Origin: Verrucomicrobiales bacterium
GTDB taxonomy: Bacteria > Verrucomicrobiota > Verrucomicrobiia > Verrucomicrobiales > DEV007
Length of the DNA stretch: 39,448 bases
Assembly (NCBI GenBank): GCA_021648365.1
Contig: JAKISY010000037.1
Span: 1 to 39,448, forward strand
Reading direction: 5' to 3'
Shown here: one piece after another, positions 8,601 to 15,188 of the stretch
Position numbering within the stretch: the stretch's first letter is position 1
How the letters are laid out: each line of letters starts with the position of its first letter
Notes under the pieces: model-generated
The model's input: the letters and a program-made list of their open reading frames with translations, nothing else
Databases searched by the model: none
Told to the model about the DNA's origin: nothing
Program-made: the position numbers and the translations under genes

Positions 8601-9380
8601 TATGCTCGCACCTATGGTTGTAATACGGCTATCGGCAGTGAACATCTGTTGACCTTCCGTTCTGGAGCAGCGGGCTTTTTTGATCTGGAGGGTGATTCGG
8701 GAACGGGTAACTTTGGCGGATTCAAATCCAGTTGCACCGCCAATTTGATCGTCGCCGATGGCATCTTGAATGCTCCCGATTACACTCGGACCTGTGTGTG
8801 TTCTTATCAAAATCAAACGTCGCTAGCTTTGATCCACATGCCCGAAGCGGAAGTCTGGACCAACGGCGGAACGGTGGCTGAGACTCGTTGGGGGATCAAC
8901 TTTGGTGCACCTGGAGATCGTCGCTCGTCTGCAGGTACCCTGTTTTTTGATTACCCAGTGGTCGGAGGGAAATCGCCAGAACTGGATGTCGATGTGATAG
9001 GCAAGGAGGTGAGCTATCAGCGTCAGCATGCTTCGCTGTTGCAAGGTGAAAGCAATCAGCATGCTTGGTTAGGTGCATCACTGTTAGTGGGTGCGGAAAA
9101 AATCGTGATGGGGACTAAGGGGAAAGGTAAGGGGGCAAGGGTGAGGCTTTATTTTGCCAGCAGTGACACTAGCTCAGCTGCCGGAGCGCAGGTGTTTGAT
9201 GTGAGCTTGCAAGGGAAAAAAGTGTTACAATCTTTTGATTTGGGTAAAGAAATACTAGGGAAACAAGTGCTTGAGAAAACCTTTGAAGTGGATTTGAAGA
9301 AGAATGGGGTGTTGGAGATAGAGTTGAAAGCTAAAAAGGGTAAAACAGCTTTGGCTGCGGTGGAAGTGCTTTGGGAGTGA
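5697..9380 (+). CDS. Exported PQQ beta-propeller protein with methyltransferase-like insert and malectin-like end
   Basis: This 1227-aa protein starts from the ATG at 5697, which has a GAGGG about 9 bases upstream. A signal peptide ends near MAQAGDW. Propeller repeats follow, each a strand set with tags such as TGKELWRFY, SGKMLWKVKG and TGEVLWTN, covering about residues 25-430 and again 640-1050. Between them, at about 455-610, is a Rossmann-like stretch with FGVASGRLLDELL and a strand ending IIVLEQD, resembling SAM methyltransferase motifs I and II. The last 140 residues (DVSLQGKKVLQSFDL, LEIELKAKKGKTALAAVEV) match malectin-type carbohydrate-binding folds. Function is unknown. Large proteins of this design occur in Planctomycetes and Verrucomicrobia, and dehydrogenase activity is not evident. 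Confidence 0.75.
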   Translation: MNFFYRCLGLLLCYGLLVSGHFMAQAGDWPMWRYDAGRGAWTADALPEGLQLQWVRDLPKAAPAWPETQPKLQFDAVAQPVVMGQRIFVPSSRYDSVTAYSTRTGKELWRFYSNGPVRFAPIADKGKVYFVSDDGFLYALEAASGKMLWKVKGGPEQRRLLLGNRRLISSWPARGGVVLHQDKLYFGASIWPFMGIFIRAVDPETGEVLWTNSGDGTNYINQPHGGAVAFSGLVPQGHLAASGNELVVPGGRSVPGVYDAKTGKQLNFAFSEGKKEGGHQVGAVGELLFAQDRAFTLQDGLAIGGGAPAVFNHQQMLAAGPKSILIRSAQVEMKEIEQTDRRGKKIKKTTVSYKTLSQEELSEPIKGRWMMAAGDTFYAGGKDLVSAYQSGKKSPIWSAKIKGEVVSMLAADDRLFVLNNEGALYCFASHAPKDGVSKLSLPTDKLTATTKDAWTSKVKDMLATKGSGEGYAMVFGVASGRLLDELLLQSKLNIIVLEQDAKKADGFRRRMQALGSYGSRIALIEGELELGGLPTYLCNLITAENADFLQLLVKKNSQVKRVFNALRPYGGLLSVPMSDEQHQSLLRRVSSDQALAQAQIKRAGQMTSLVRAGALPDSDMWTHQYGNVEQTLVSRDKRVKAPFGVLWFGGASHAGILPRHGHGPSPQVAGGRLFIEGPDMLRASDVYTGRVMWEHKIPGFGEYFNRTDHFAGAGETGSNYVSMADHVYAMMEHEILELNAENGKLEKKFLLPTTDKKKPYAVKDRWGSIRVSGDYLIATAMPLALEGDDKKKGGKLNTGQGSGSRLLVVYDRHSGKLLWQKSAQFNFRHNNIAVADDRIFCIDRLTEQKEKSLARRGLKFSGKPTLYCLDLGSGDVLWQRDKDIFGTFLNYSRQYDILLQAGSAYRDRAKDESGKGMMALRGESGKVIWFDEKIEYNGPCLLWKDKILTNGAGGFAVELLNGRKTGWNYARTYGCNTAIGSEHLLTFRSGAAGFFDLEGDSGTGNFGGFKSSCTANLIVADGILNAPDYTRTCVCSYQNQTSLALIHMPEAEVWTNGGTVAETRWGINFGAPGDRRSSAGTLFFDYPVVGGKSPELDVDVIGKEVSYQRQHASLLQGESNQHAWLGASLLVGAEKIVMGTKGKGKGARVRLYFASSDTSSAAGAQVFDVSLQGKKVLQSFDLGKEILGKQVLEKTFEVDLKKNGVLEIELKAKKGKTALAAVEVLWE

Positions 9381-9387
9381 ACCGTAG

Positions 9388-9763
9388 ATCGTTGCAGTAT
9401 CGTGGGGAGCGACCCATCATGATGCTTACGATATGCAACAAGTTGCCAAATTAGTCGATGGCTTGGTGGATGCAGAATCCATTATTGAGCAGGGCACTCC
9501 TTTCGAAGCTGAACCGGTTAAGGGCAAAGCTTTTGTGAAAGGGGTTACTGCACCTGATGGGCTTTGTTATTAGTTTCTGAATATTCGGGTAAGGACTCAA
9601 GTATCACCGTGCTTGCTCCTGTCAGTGGTGTGGTGACGGATTGTTATACTGGAGAATTGATAGGGGGCTCAAGAAAGGGGAGGGATTCATCGTGAAACTC
9701 GCGGCGAAGACTCCGGCGAGGATTTTTCGCATCATTTCGTCTGGGAAATCTGAAGTAAAATAA
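9388..9763 (+). pseudogene. Frameshifted remnant of an unidentified protein, possibly a hydrolase C-terminus
   Basis: A protein-like reading can be followed through three frame segments. From 9388 it reads IVAVSWGATHHDAYDMQQVA to a TAG at about 9571. A shift near there continues as VSEYSGKDSSITVLAPVSG, and a second shift near 9670 continues as KGEGFIVKLAAKTPARIFRI to the TAA at 9761-9763. The ending (TDCYTGE, then PARIFRI) looks like the C-terminal beta-sandwich of a glycoside hydrolase. No start codon or N-terminal domain remains after the stop of the preceding gene. Family assignment is weak; the decayed-gene reading is moderately supported. Confidence 0.5.
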
Positions 9764-9869
9764 TAGCACATTGAGAAAATGTGAGCTTCTTCATAATTCT
9801 AGTTGTGAAGATCGCTTTTACATGATTAGGTGCAGCCCTGTTTGAAGCAGTTCGCTGTTTCAATTAACT

Positions 9870-9951
9870 GCTCACGTGGCGGAACTGGTAGACGCGCATG
9901 ATTCAGGTTCATGTGGGGCGACCCGTGGAGGTTCGAGTCCTCTCGTGAGCA
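9870..9951 (+). tRNA. tRNA-Leu (anticodon CAG)
   Basis: The acceptor stem GCTCACG pairs with CGTGAGC. The anticodon stem CATGA/TCATG encloses the loop TTCAGGT, giving anticodon CAG. There is a long variable arm typical of class II tRNAs and a GGTTCGAGTCC T-arm. CCA is not encoded. A T-run follows directly and probably ends transcription. Confidence 0.95.
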
Positions 9952-10017
9952 CTTTTTTAGCCGTTGCTTTTTCTCATTCAATAGAGCGAGAGTTTCACCT
10001 TCTTAGAGCAAGCTTAA

Positions 10018-10695
10018 ATGTCTCAAGATCCTGTATTTGTCAGACAAGCATTCAGCTCGATTGCCAAACGTTATGTGTTGACCAATCATGTCTTGAGCAT
10101 GGGGGTCGATATACTTTGGCGTAGAAAAGTGGCAAATATCGTGCGTGACTTCGGTGCTCAGCACATTTTAGATCTTGCTTGTGGTAGCGGGGATTTAGCT
10201 GCGGAAATCATCAAGAAAATGCCTCACGCAGAAGTGGTGGCGGCTGATTTCTGTGCGCCGATGTTGCAACAAGCACGAAATAGAGGGTTGCCAATGCTGT
10301 TGGTGGCAGATGGAATGAAGCTGCCTTTTGCAGAGCGAGCTTTTGATGCGCTGACGGTCGGTTATGGCTTGAGGAATATGGAGACTTGGCATGGAGCGTT
10401 GTCCGAGATGAGTCGCGTATTGACGGATCAAGGGCATTTGGTGATCCTAGATTTCTCGATTCCCGAGGGATGGATGAAAGCTCCGTATCGTTTTTACTTA
10501 CACCGTATTCTTCCTACTGTGGGTGGCTGGTTGACGGGCAATAAGCAAGCTTACGATTACCTCTCGGAGTCGATCGAGCGGTTTCCCAGTGGGGAGATGA
10601 TGTGCGATTTGATGAAAGAGAATGGTTTTGTCGAAGCTCGGTGTTATCCTTTGTGGGGAGGTATTTCTTCTATTTACGTGGGAAAGAAGGGTTGA
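10018..10695 (+). CDS. ubiE: Demethylmenaquinone/ubiquinone methyltransferase
   Basis: This 225-aa cytoplasmic SAM-dependent methyltransferase of the UbiE/MenG family carries out the C-methylation that completes menaquinone (or ubiquinone) synthesis. Visible signatures are FSSIAKRYVLTNHVLSMG at the start, motif I ILDLACGSGDLA, the acidic VVAADF strand end, TVGYGLRNM and VLTDQGHLVILDFS. Length fits the family. It begins 66 bp after the tRNA and is followed after 16 bp by a small ATPase gene, probably in one transcript. In this phylum the quinone is most likely menaquinone. Confidence 0.93.
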   Translation: MSQDPVFVRQAFSSIAKRYVLTNHVLSMGVDILWRRKVANIVRDFGAQHILDLACGSGDLAAEIIKKMPHAEVVAADFCAPMLQQARNRGLPMLLVADGMKLPFAERAFDALTVGYGLRNMETWHGALSEMSRVLTDQGHLVILDFSIPEGWMKAPYRFYLHRILPTVGGWLTGNKQAYDYLSESIERFPSGEMMCDLMKENGFVEARCYPLWGGISSIYVGKKG

Positions 10696-10711
10696 GTGAT
10701 GGCCCAACAAG

Positions 10712-11287
10712 ATGAAAACTCGGGCGCGTGACAATGCTTTTTCCAGCGAGCGTGTGGATGAGTTATTGCCTTTTGAGCCGGAGTGGTTGGGGCAGACTTG
10801 GCAGGGGCTGATGCAGCGATTAGTGCAGCTGGATTATCGTGCGGCGGTGGTTGGACCTCATGGTTCGGGCAAGTCTACTTTACTGCAGGGCTTGAAGTTA
10901 CGTTTGCAGGAGGATGGGGTGGAGGTTGTGAGTTTTTTTCTTAATGAGGATAGTCGAAGTTTGAGTGAGGTCGATTGGCAGCGCCTGCGTGAAGCAGGAG
11001 GGAAGGTGGTATTTCTCGATGGTGCAGAACAGTTGGATTGGTTGCGAAGGCGACGGTTTTACGCTTTAGCTTCGCATTGTCGAGGGGTAGTGGTCACTCA
11101 GCATCAGGCTAGTGATTTGCCTTTATTGATCGAAACTCAAACTAGCCTGAAGATGTTGCAGGATTTTGTGAATCGCCTAGATCCGACCTTTGCCCAGCGA
11201 GGAATCTGTCTTGATACCTTGTTTCAGGAAAACGGAGGGAATTTGAGGGAGGCTTTGTGGAGCTGTTATGATCTTGTAGCTAGTTAG
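10712..11287 (+). CDS. Small P-loop ATPase, function unknown
   Basis: This 191-aa cytoplasmic protein has a Walker A motif GPHGSGKST (residues 48-56) and a Walker B KVVFLDG (98-104). Aromatic and hydrophobic residues surround a VVVTQHQASDLPL segment that suits a sensor-1 position. The architecture is a minimal AAA/ABC-type nucleotide-binding domain without an ABC signature. It sits 16 bp downstream of ubiE. I do not recognise the subfamily, and co-transcription is the only hint of function. Confidence 0.65.
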   Translation: MKTRARDNAFSSERVDELLPFEPEWLGQTWQGLMQRLVQLDYRAAVVGPHGSGKSTLLQGLKLRLQEDGVEVVSFFLNEDSRSLSEVDWQRLREAGGKVVFLDGAEQLDWLRRRRFYALASHCRGVVVTQHQASDLPLLIETQTSLKMLQDFVNRLDPTFAQRGICLDTLFQENGGNLREALWSCYDLVAS

Positions 11288-11314
11288 AAAAATGTGATTA
11301 TTTCGCAATAAATA

Positions 11315-11342
11315 TGAGGGAATTCATGATGATTTACGTTAT
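11315..11342 (+). promoter_or_regulatory. Predicted ECF (CnrH-like) promoter of the efflux operon
   Basis: TGAGGG (11315-11320), exactly 16 bases, then CGTTAT (11337-11342), 56 bases before the first pump gene. The same hexamers at the same spacing occur upstream of the island's own ECF sigma operon and of the divergent lipoprotein gene. The extension after TGAGGG is also close (AATTC here, ATTTC at the sigma operon). That the CnrH-like factor recognises it is inference. Confidence 0.65.
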
Positions 11343-11356
11343 TGTGTTGAGCTTCT

Positions 11357-11377
11357 GATTCCCTGCCTGTTGGAATC
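11357..11377. repeat. Inverted repeat in the efflux operon leader
   Basis: GATTCC (11357-11362), nine bases, GGAATC (11372-11377), between the predicted promoter and the first pump gene. It could be a binding site for a second metal regulator or a weak leader hairpin. Arms of six bases can arise by chance. Confidence 0.3.
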
Positions 11378-11398
11378 AAAACTCTGTGTTATCTATCT

Positions 11399-12685
11399 AT
11401 GAAACTCATTTCTACTTTTTTTAGCCTTGTCCTTGCTGGCTCGGCATGTATTTTTTCATTGAACTCGGCTGTGGCTGCGGAGAAGGAGACCTTGCCGAAG
11501 AGCCCTTCGTTAACGGATTACATCCGAGTGGGCATTGCTAACAATCCAGGTTTGCGAGCGCAGTATGAGAAGTATCAATCCGCTTTGCAGCAGATTCCTC
11601 AGGCTAAAAGTCTGCCGGATCCTAAATTTTCAGCGACTAGTTTTGTTCGTGACGTGCAAACGCGCACGGGTCCACAACGCAATCAACTGGCGGTGGGGCA
11701 GACCTTCCCGTGGTTTGGAAAATTGCGACTGAAAGGTGAGGTAGCATCCAAAGAGGCGCAGGCGATTTACCACTTGTATGAAAATAGTCTGCTTGTGCTA
11801 CATCGGGATATCAGTGTAGCCTATTATGATTATGCTTATTTGTCGGAAGCGACCAAAATCACCAAGGAGATCATTGCTCTCTTGGAGCGCTTGGAACCTA
11901 GTGTGCAGGAAAAAGTCCGAGTGGGCGGAGACTTAGCTCCGTTGTTGCGCTTGCAGGTTGAGATTGGAAAAAATCACGATGTTTTGCAGGCTTTGGAAAA
12001 AGACCGCCGGCGCCAGAATGCCTCCATCAGTGCGTTGTTGGGGCGTCGCAAGGAAAACGTGTTGCCTTGGCCACATCTGAAGGTTGGCAAAGTTTCGGTG
12101 GAGAGTCGAACAAAATTTGTGGAAGCCATGTTTGCGGGTAACCCTGAATTGAAGGCTATTGAGAAGCGTATCGAAAGGTCGCAGCAGGCGGTGAAGTTAT
12201 CCAAGTTGAGCCCGATTCCTGATCCCACGATTGGGCTTAATTATTTCGATACCGGATCGGCGATTAATCCGGGAACCCCCGGTAGCGGGGATGACCCTTG
12301 GGGGGTGCAGATTAGTTTTAAGATCCCTATATGGTTCGGTAAATACACAGCTGAGAAAAAACAAGCTTTGGCAAATCAGCGGGTGTTTGAAAAACTGCTG
12401 ACCGATCGGCAGAACGGTCTGTTGTCAGAATTGGAGCGAGCCTTGGAAGACTTTCGTGAAGCGGAAGATCGCACTGCTCTTTATACTAAAACCTTGCTGC
12501 CGGCAGCGCGTCAAGCGGTTGAGGTTTCAGAGGAAAGTTACAAGGCCAATCGATCTACTATCCTTGATGTGATTGACAGTGAGCGGACTTTGCTTGAATT
12601 GGAAAAAACGTTTTGGAGGGCGGTGGCTAACGGGTATTCTAGCAGGATCCGATTGGAGGCTTTGGTGGGAAGGCGAACTGAGTAG
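11399..12685 (+). CDS. TolC/CusC-family outer membrane efflux protein
   Basis: This 428-aa outer-membrane channel subunit has a signal peptide ending near NSAVAA. Two long coiled-coil repeats of the OEP fold follow, typified by the SLTDYIRVGIANNPGLRAQYE opening and the second copy around FVEAMFAGNPELKAIEKRIE. It should form the trimeric exit duct for the adaptor and RND pump encoded next, which start 24 bp and 2.5 kb downstream. There is no lipobox in the right place, unlike E. coli CusC. No clear Shine-Dalgarno site precedes the ATG. The predicted ECF promoter lies 56 bases upstream. Confidence 0.85.
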   Translation: MKLISTFFSLVLAGSACIFSLNSAVAAEKETLPKSPSLTDYIRVGIANNPGLRAQYEKYQSALQQIPQAKSLPDPKFSATSFVRDVQTRTGPQRNQLAVGQTFPWFGKLRLKGEVASKEAQAIYHLYENSLLVLHRDISVAYYDYAYLSEATKITKEIIALLERLEPSVQEKVRVGGDLAPLLRLQVEIGKNHDVLQALEKDRRRQNASISALLGRRKENVLPWPHLKVGKVSVESRTKFVEAMFAGNPELKAIEKRIERSQQAVKLSKLSPIPDPTIGLNYFDTGSAINPGTPGSGDDPWGVQISFKIPIWFGKYTAEKKQALANQRVFEKLLTDRQNGLLSELERALEDFREAEDRTALYTKTLLPAARQAVEVSEESYKANRSTILDVIDSERTLLELEKTFWRAVANGYSSRIRLEALVGRRTE

Positions 12686-12709
12686 GGGATCAATATTTGC
12701 GATTTTATT

Positions 12710-15136
12710 ATGAAAAACATTGTCATTTATATAGTTGTCCTGGCTCTCGGCCTGGCAGCGGGAGCATTCTTTTTTGGTGGAGGAAAAGGTGAGGACGGAG
12801 CTGGGAAATCGGGTCATGATCATGGTGCGGAGGGAGAGAGCACCAAGTGGACTTGCTCGATGCATCCTCAGATTCAACAGCCTAAACCAGGCAAGTGTCC
12901 GATTTGTGGCATGGACTTGATCCCTTTGAAAAAAAGCAGCAAAAAATCTTTGCGACCGCGTGAGTTGGTGATGTCTCCAGAAGCCCGGGAGTTAGCACGA
13001 ATCAATACAGTGGAAGTGAAACGTCAACTGGTCGATGCCAAGATCGATATGGTGGGCAAGGTGGACTATGACGAAACACGAACTAAGACCATTGCCGCTT
13101 GGTTTCCCGCTCGGATTGATAAACTGTATGTGGACTACACTGGAATCGATGTGCGTAAGGGAGATCATTTGGCTTATGTTTACAGTCCGGAGTTATTGAC
13201 CGCTCAGCGAGAGCTGATTTCAGCGATTAAATTCAAGTCGGCTGACATCGATACGGTTAAAGATAAATTACGACTGTGGGGTTTGTCCGAGGAGAAAATC
13301 CGCACGATTGAGGTGAAGGGGGAGACCGATGACCACCTGGATATTGATGCGCCTTTTGGTGGTATCGTGATTCATAAAGCGATCGATGAAGGAGACTATG
13401 TGAAAACCGGCGGGGAGTTGTTTAAAATTGCTGATTTGAGCCAGGTGTGGGTGCAATTGGATGCTTACGAATCGGATTTGCCTTGGTTGCGTTATGGCCA
13501 AAAGGTGGAGTTTGAAGTGGAAGCGGTTCCTGGGCGTATTTTTGAAGGAGTGGTGACTTTTATTTCACCGATTCTCGATCCCAAAACGCGGACGGTGAAA
13601 GTCAGGGTGAATGCCGACAACAAGGACCTGGTATTGAAGCCTGATATGTTCGTGCATGCCTCGGCTTTTGCCACCTTGGCTGGGGGCGGCAAGGTTGTTT
13701 CCCAAGATTTGGCGGGCAAATGGATCGGCCCGATGCATCCAGAAATTTTGCGAGACAAACCGGGTAAGTGTCCGATTTGCGGTATGGCTTTGGCCAAGGC
13801 TGGTGAGCTGGGTTATTCCGTAATGAAAAAAGCTGAAAAACCCCCATTGGTGGTGCCCACCTCGGCGGTGTTGAAAACTGGCAAACGTTCGGTGGTCTAT
13901 GTGGAGGTTCCAGGTAAAGATGAGCCTACTTACGAAGGCCGGGAAATCCTGGTCGGTCCGAGGGCTGGTGGGTTTTACATCGTAGAAGAAGGTTTGATGG
14001 AAGGCGAACGAGTGGTGACAGAGGGCGCGTTTAAGATCGACTCGGCACTGCAGATATTAGCCAAACCCAGCATGATGAGTCCCGATGGAGGAGGCGGTGG
14101 AGGAGGTCATGATCACGGTGGTAAGAAAAAGGCGAGTGGTGGGAAAAGCGGTATGAAGATGACGGTTTATGAAGTGTCGGATACGTTTAAAAAACAATTG
14201 GCAGCGGTGTTTGCAGAGTTTTTTAAAATGCAGAGTGCGTTAGCTGATGATAATGCCAAGCAGGCGCAGGGAGGCGGAGCAGGAATGGTCAAGGCTCTGG
14301 CGGCAGTGGATATGAAACTGCTTGAGAATGACGCCCACATGGCTTGGATGAATGACCTGACTTCGATCAAAGATGGTGCGGGGAAAATCGCGGCGGAACC
14401 GAGTTTGGTTGCCCAGCGTAAGATTTTTGTCGGTTTGTCCAAAGCGATGGCTAATGCGGGCATGTCGTATGCAATTAGTTTTGATGACCCGGCGGTGGTA
14501 TTGAACTGCAGTATGGCTTTTGACGGCAAGGGGGCGGATTGGTTGCAGTTGGGCGACCAGGTACGCAATCCTTATTATGGCAAGGCGATGTTAGGCTGTG
14601 GGGAAGTGAAAATGAAAATGGTGGCACCCAAAAAGGATGCCGGACACGAAGATCACGGTAAGATGAAGGTTTTTGAGGCGGACGAAGCTTTCAAAAAACA
14701 ATTGAGTAGTGTTTATGCTGATTATTTTGGGATTCAGAAATCATTGGCATCCGATGATTTTGCAGCGGTGCGAAAACAAGCAAAAGCATTGCTGTCTTCA
14801 CTGGAAAAAGTGGATATGAAATTGGTCAAGGGAGATGCACATGTGGCTTGGATGAGCCAGATGGGAGAAGTTCAGAAAACTGCTGATGCGCTTCGTAAGT
14901 CCGACAAAATCGACACAGCACGGGCGGCGTTTCTGCCTTTATCAGAGACTCTGATTCATGTGGCCGACAATTTTGCGATTAAGTTCGAGCAGGTGGTGGT
15001 GCATGTGCATTGTTCGATGGCTTTTGACGGCAAGGGGGGGCATTGGCTGCAGCAGGGAAGAGAGGTTCGAAATCCGTATTACGGTCAAGCCATGGTCACT
15101 TGTGGTGATGTGATGAAAGATCTCTCGCAGAAGTGA
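12710..15136 (+). CDS. cusB: CusB-like RND adaptor with two heavy-metal-binding motifs and two DUF3347 domains
   Basis: This 808-aa membrane-anchored periplasmic adaptor (N-terminal helix 3-22) has a His-rich linker and a heavy-metal-binding domain (TCSMHP...KCPICGM, residues about 48-69). The HlyD/CusB hairpin, lipoyl and barrel domains follow. A second metal-binding motif lies inside the barrel region near 338-364 (GPMHP...KCPICGM, lacking the first Cys). Then come a Gly/His linker and two tandem DUF3347 domains (about 485-645 and 650-805), each ending in a CSMAFDGKG...NPYYG...CG motif. It should collect metal in the periplasm and pass it to the pump. CusB proteins are usually about 400 aa, so the length doubling comes from these extra metal-handling modules. 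It is translated just after the channel gene. Confidence 0.85.
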   Translation: MKNIVIYIVVLALGLAAGAFFFGGGKGEDGAGKSGHDHGAEGESTKWTCSMHPQIQQPKPGKCPICGMDLIPLKKSSKKSLRPRELVMSPEARELARINTVEVKRQLVDAKIDMVGKVDYDETRTKTIAAWFPARIDKLYVDYTGIDVRKGDHLAYVYSPELLTAQRELISAIKFKSADIDTVKDKLRLWGLSEEKIRTIEVKGETDDHLDIDAPFGGIVIHKAIDEGDYVKTGGELFKIADLSQVWVQLDAYESDLPWLRYGQKVEFEVEAVPGRIFEGVVTFISPILDPKTRTVKVRVNADNKDLVLKPDMFVHASAFATLAGGGKVVSQDLAGKWIGPMHPEILRDKPGKCPICGMALAKAGELGYSVMKKAEKPPLVVPTSAVLKTGKRSVVYVEVPGKDEPTYEGREILVGPRAGGFYIVEEGLMEGERVVTEGAFKIDSALQILAKPSMMSPDGGGGGGGHDHGGKKKASGGKSGMKMTVYEVSDTFKKQLAAVFAEFFKMQSALADDNAKQAQGGGAGMVKALAAVDMKLLENDAHMAWMNDLTSIKDGAGKIAAEPSLVAQRKIFVGLSKAMANAGMSYAISFDDPAVVLNCSMAFDGKGADWLQLGDQVRNPYYGKAMLGCGEVKMKMVAPKKDAGHEDHGKMKVFEADEAFKKQLSSVYADYFGIQKSLASDDFAAVRKQAKALLSSLEKVDMKLVKGDAHVAWMSQMGEVQKTADALRKSDKIDTARAAFLPLSETLIHVADNFAIKFEQVVVHVHCSMAFDGKGGHWLQQGREVRNPYYGQAMVTCGDVMKDLSQK

Positions 15137-15188
15137 GCTGGGGGAGTTGAGATTTGAAATTTGAAATTCTTAGTAATTTTTAAACACC

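Noticed and set aside
8268..8816. Long antisense frame inside the propeller gene
   Set aside because: It is a shadow of a strongly coding opposite strand, as are the antisense frames within the pump and amidohydrolase genes.
9876..10124. 82-codon frame over the tRNA
   Set aside because: It is read through tRNA-Leu and into ubiE in another frame.
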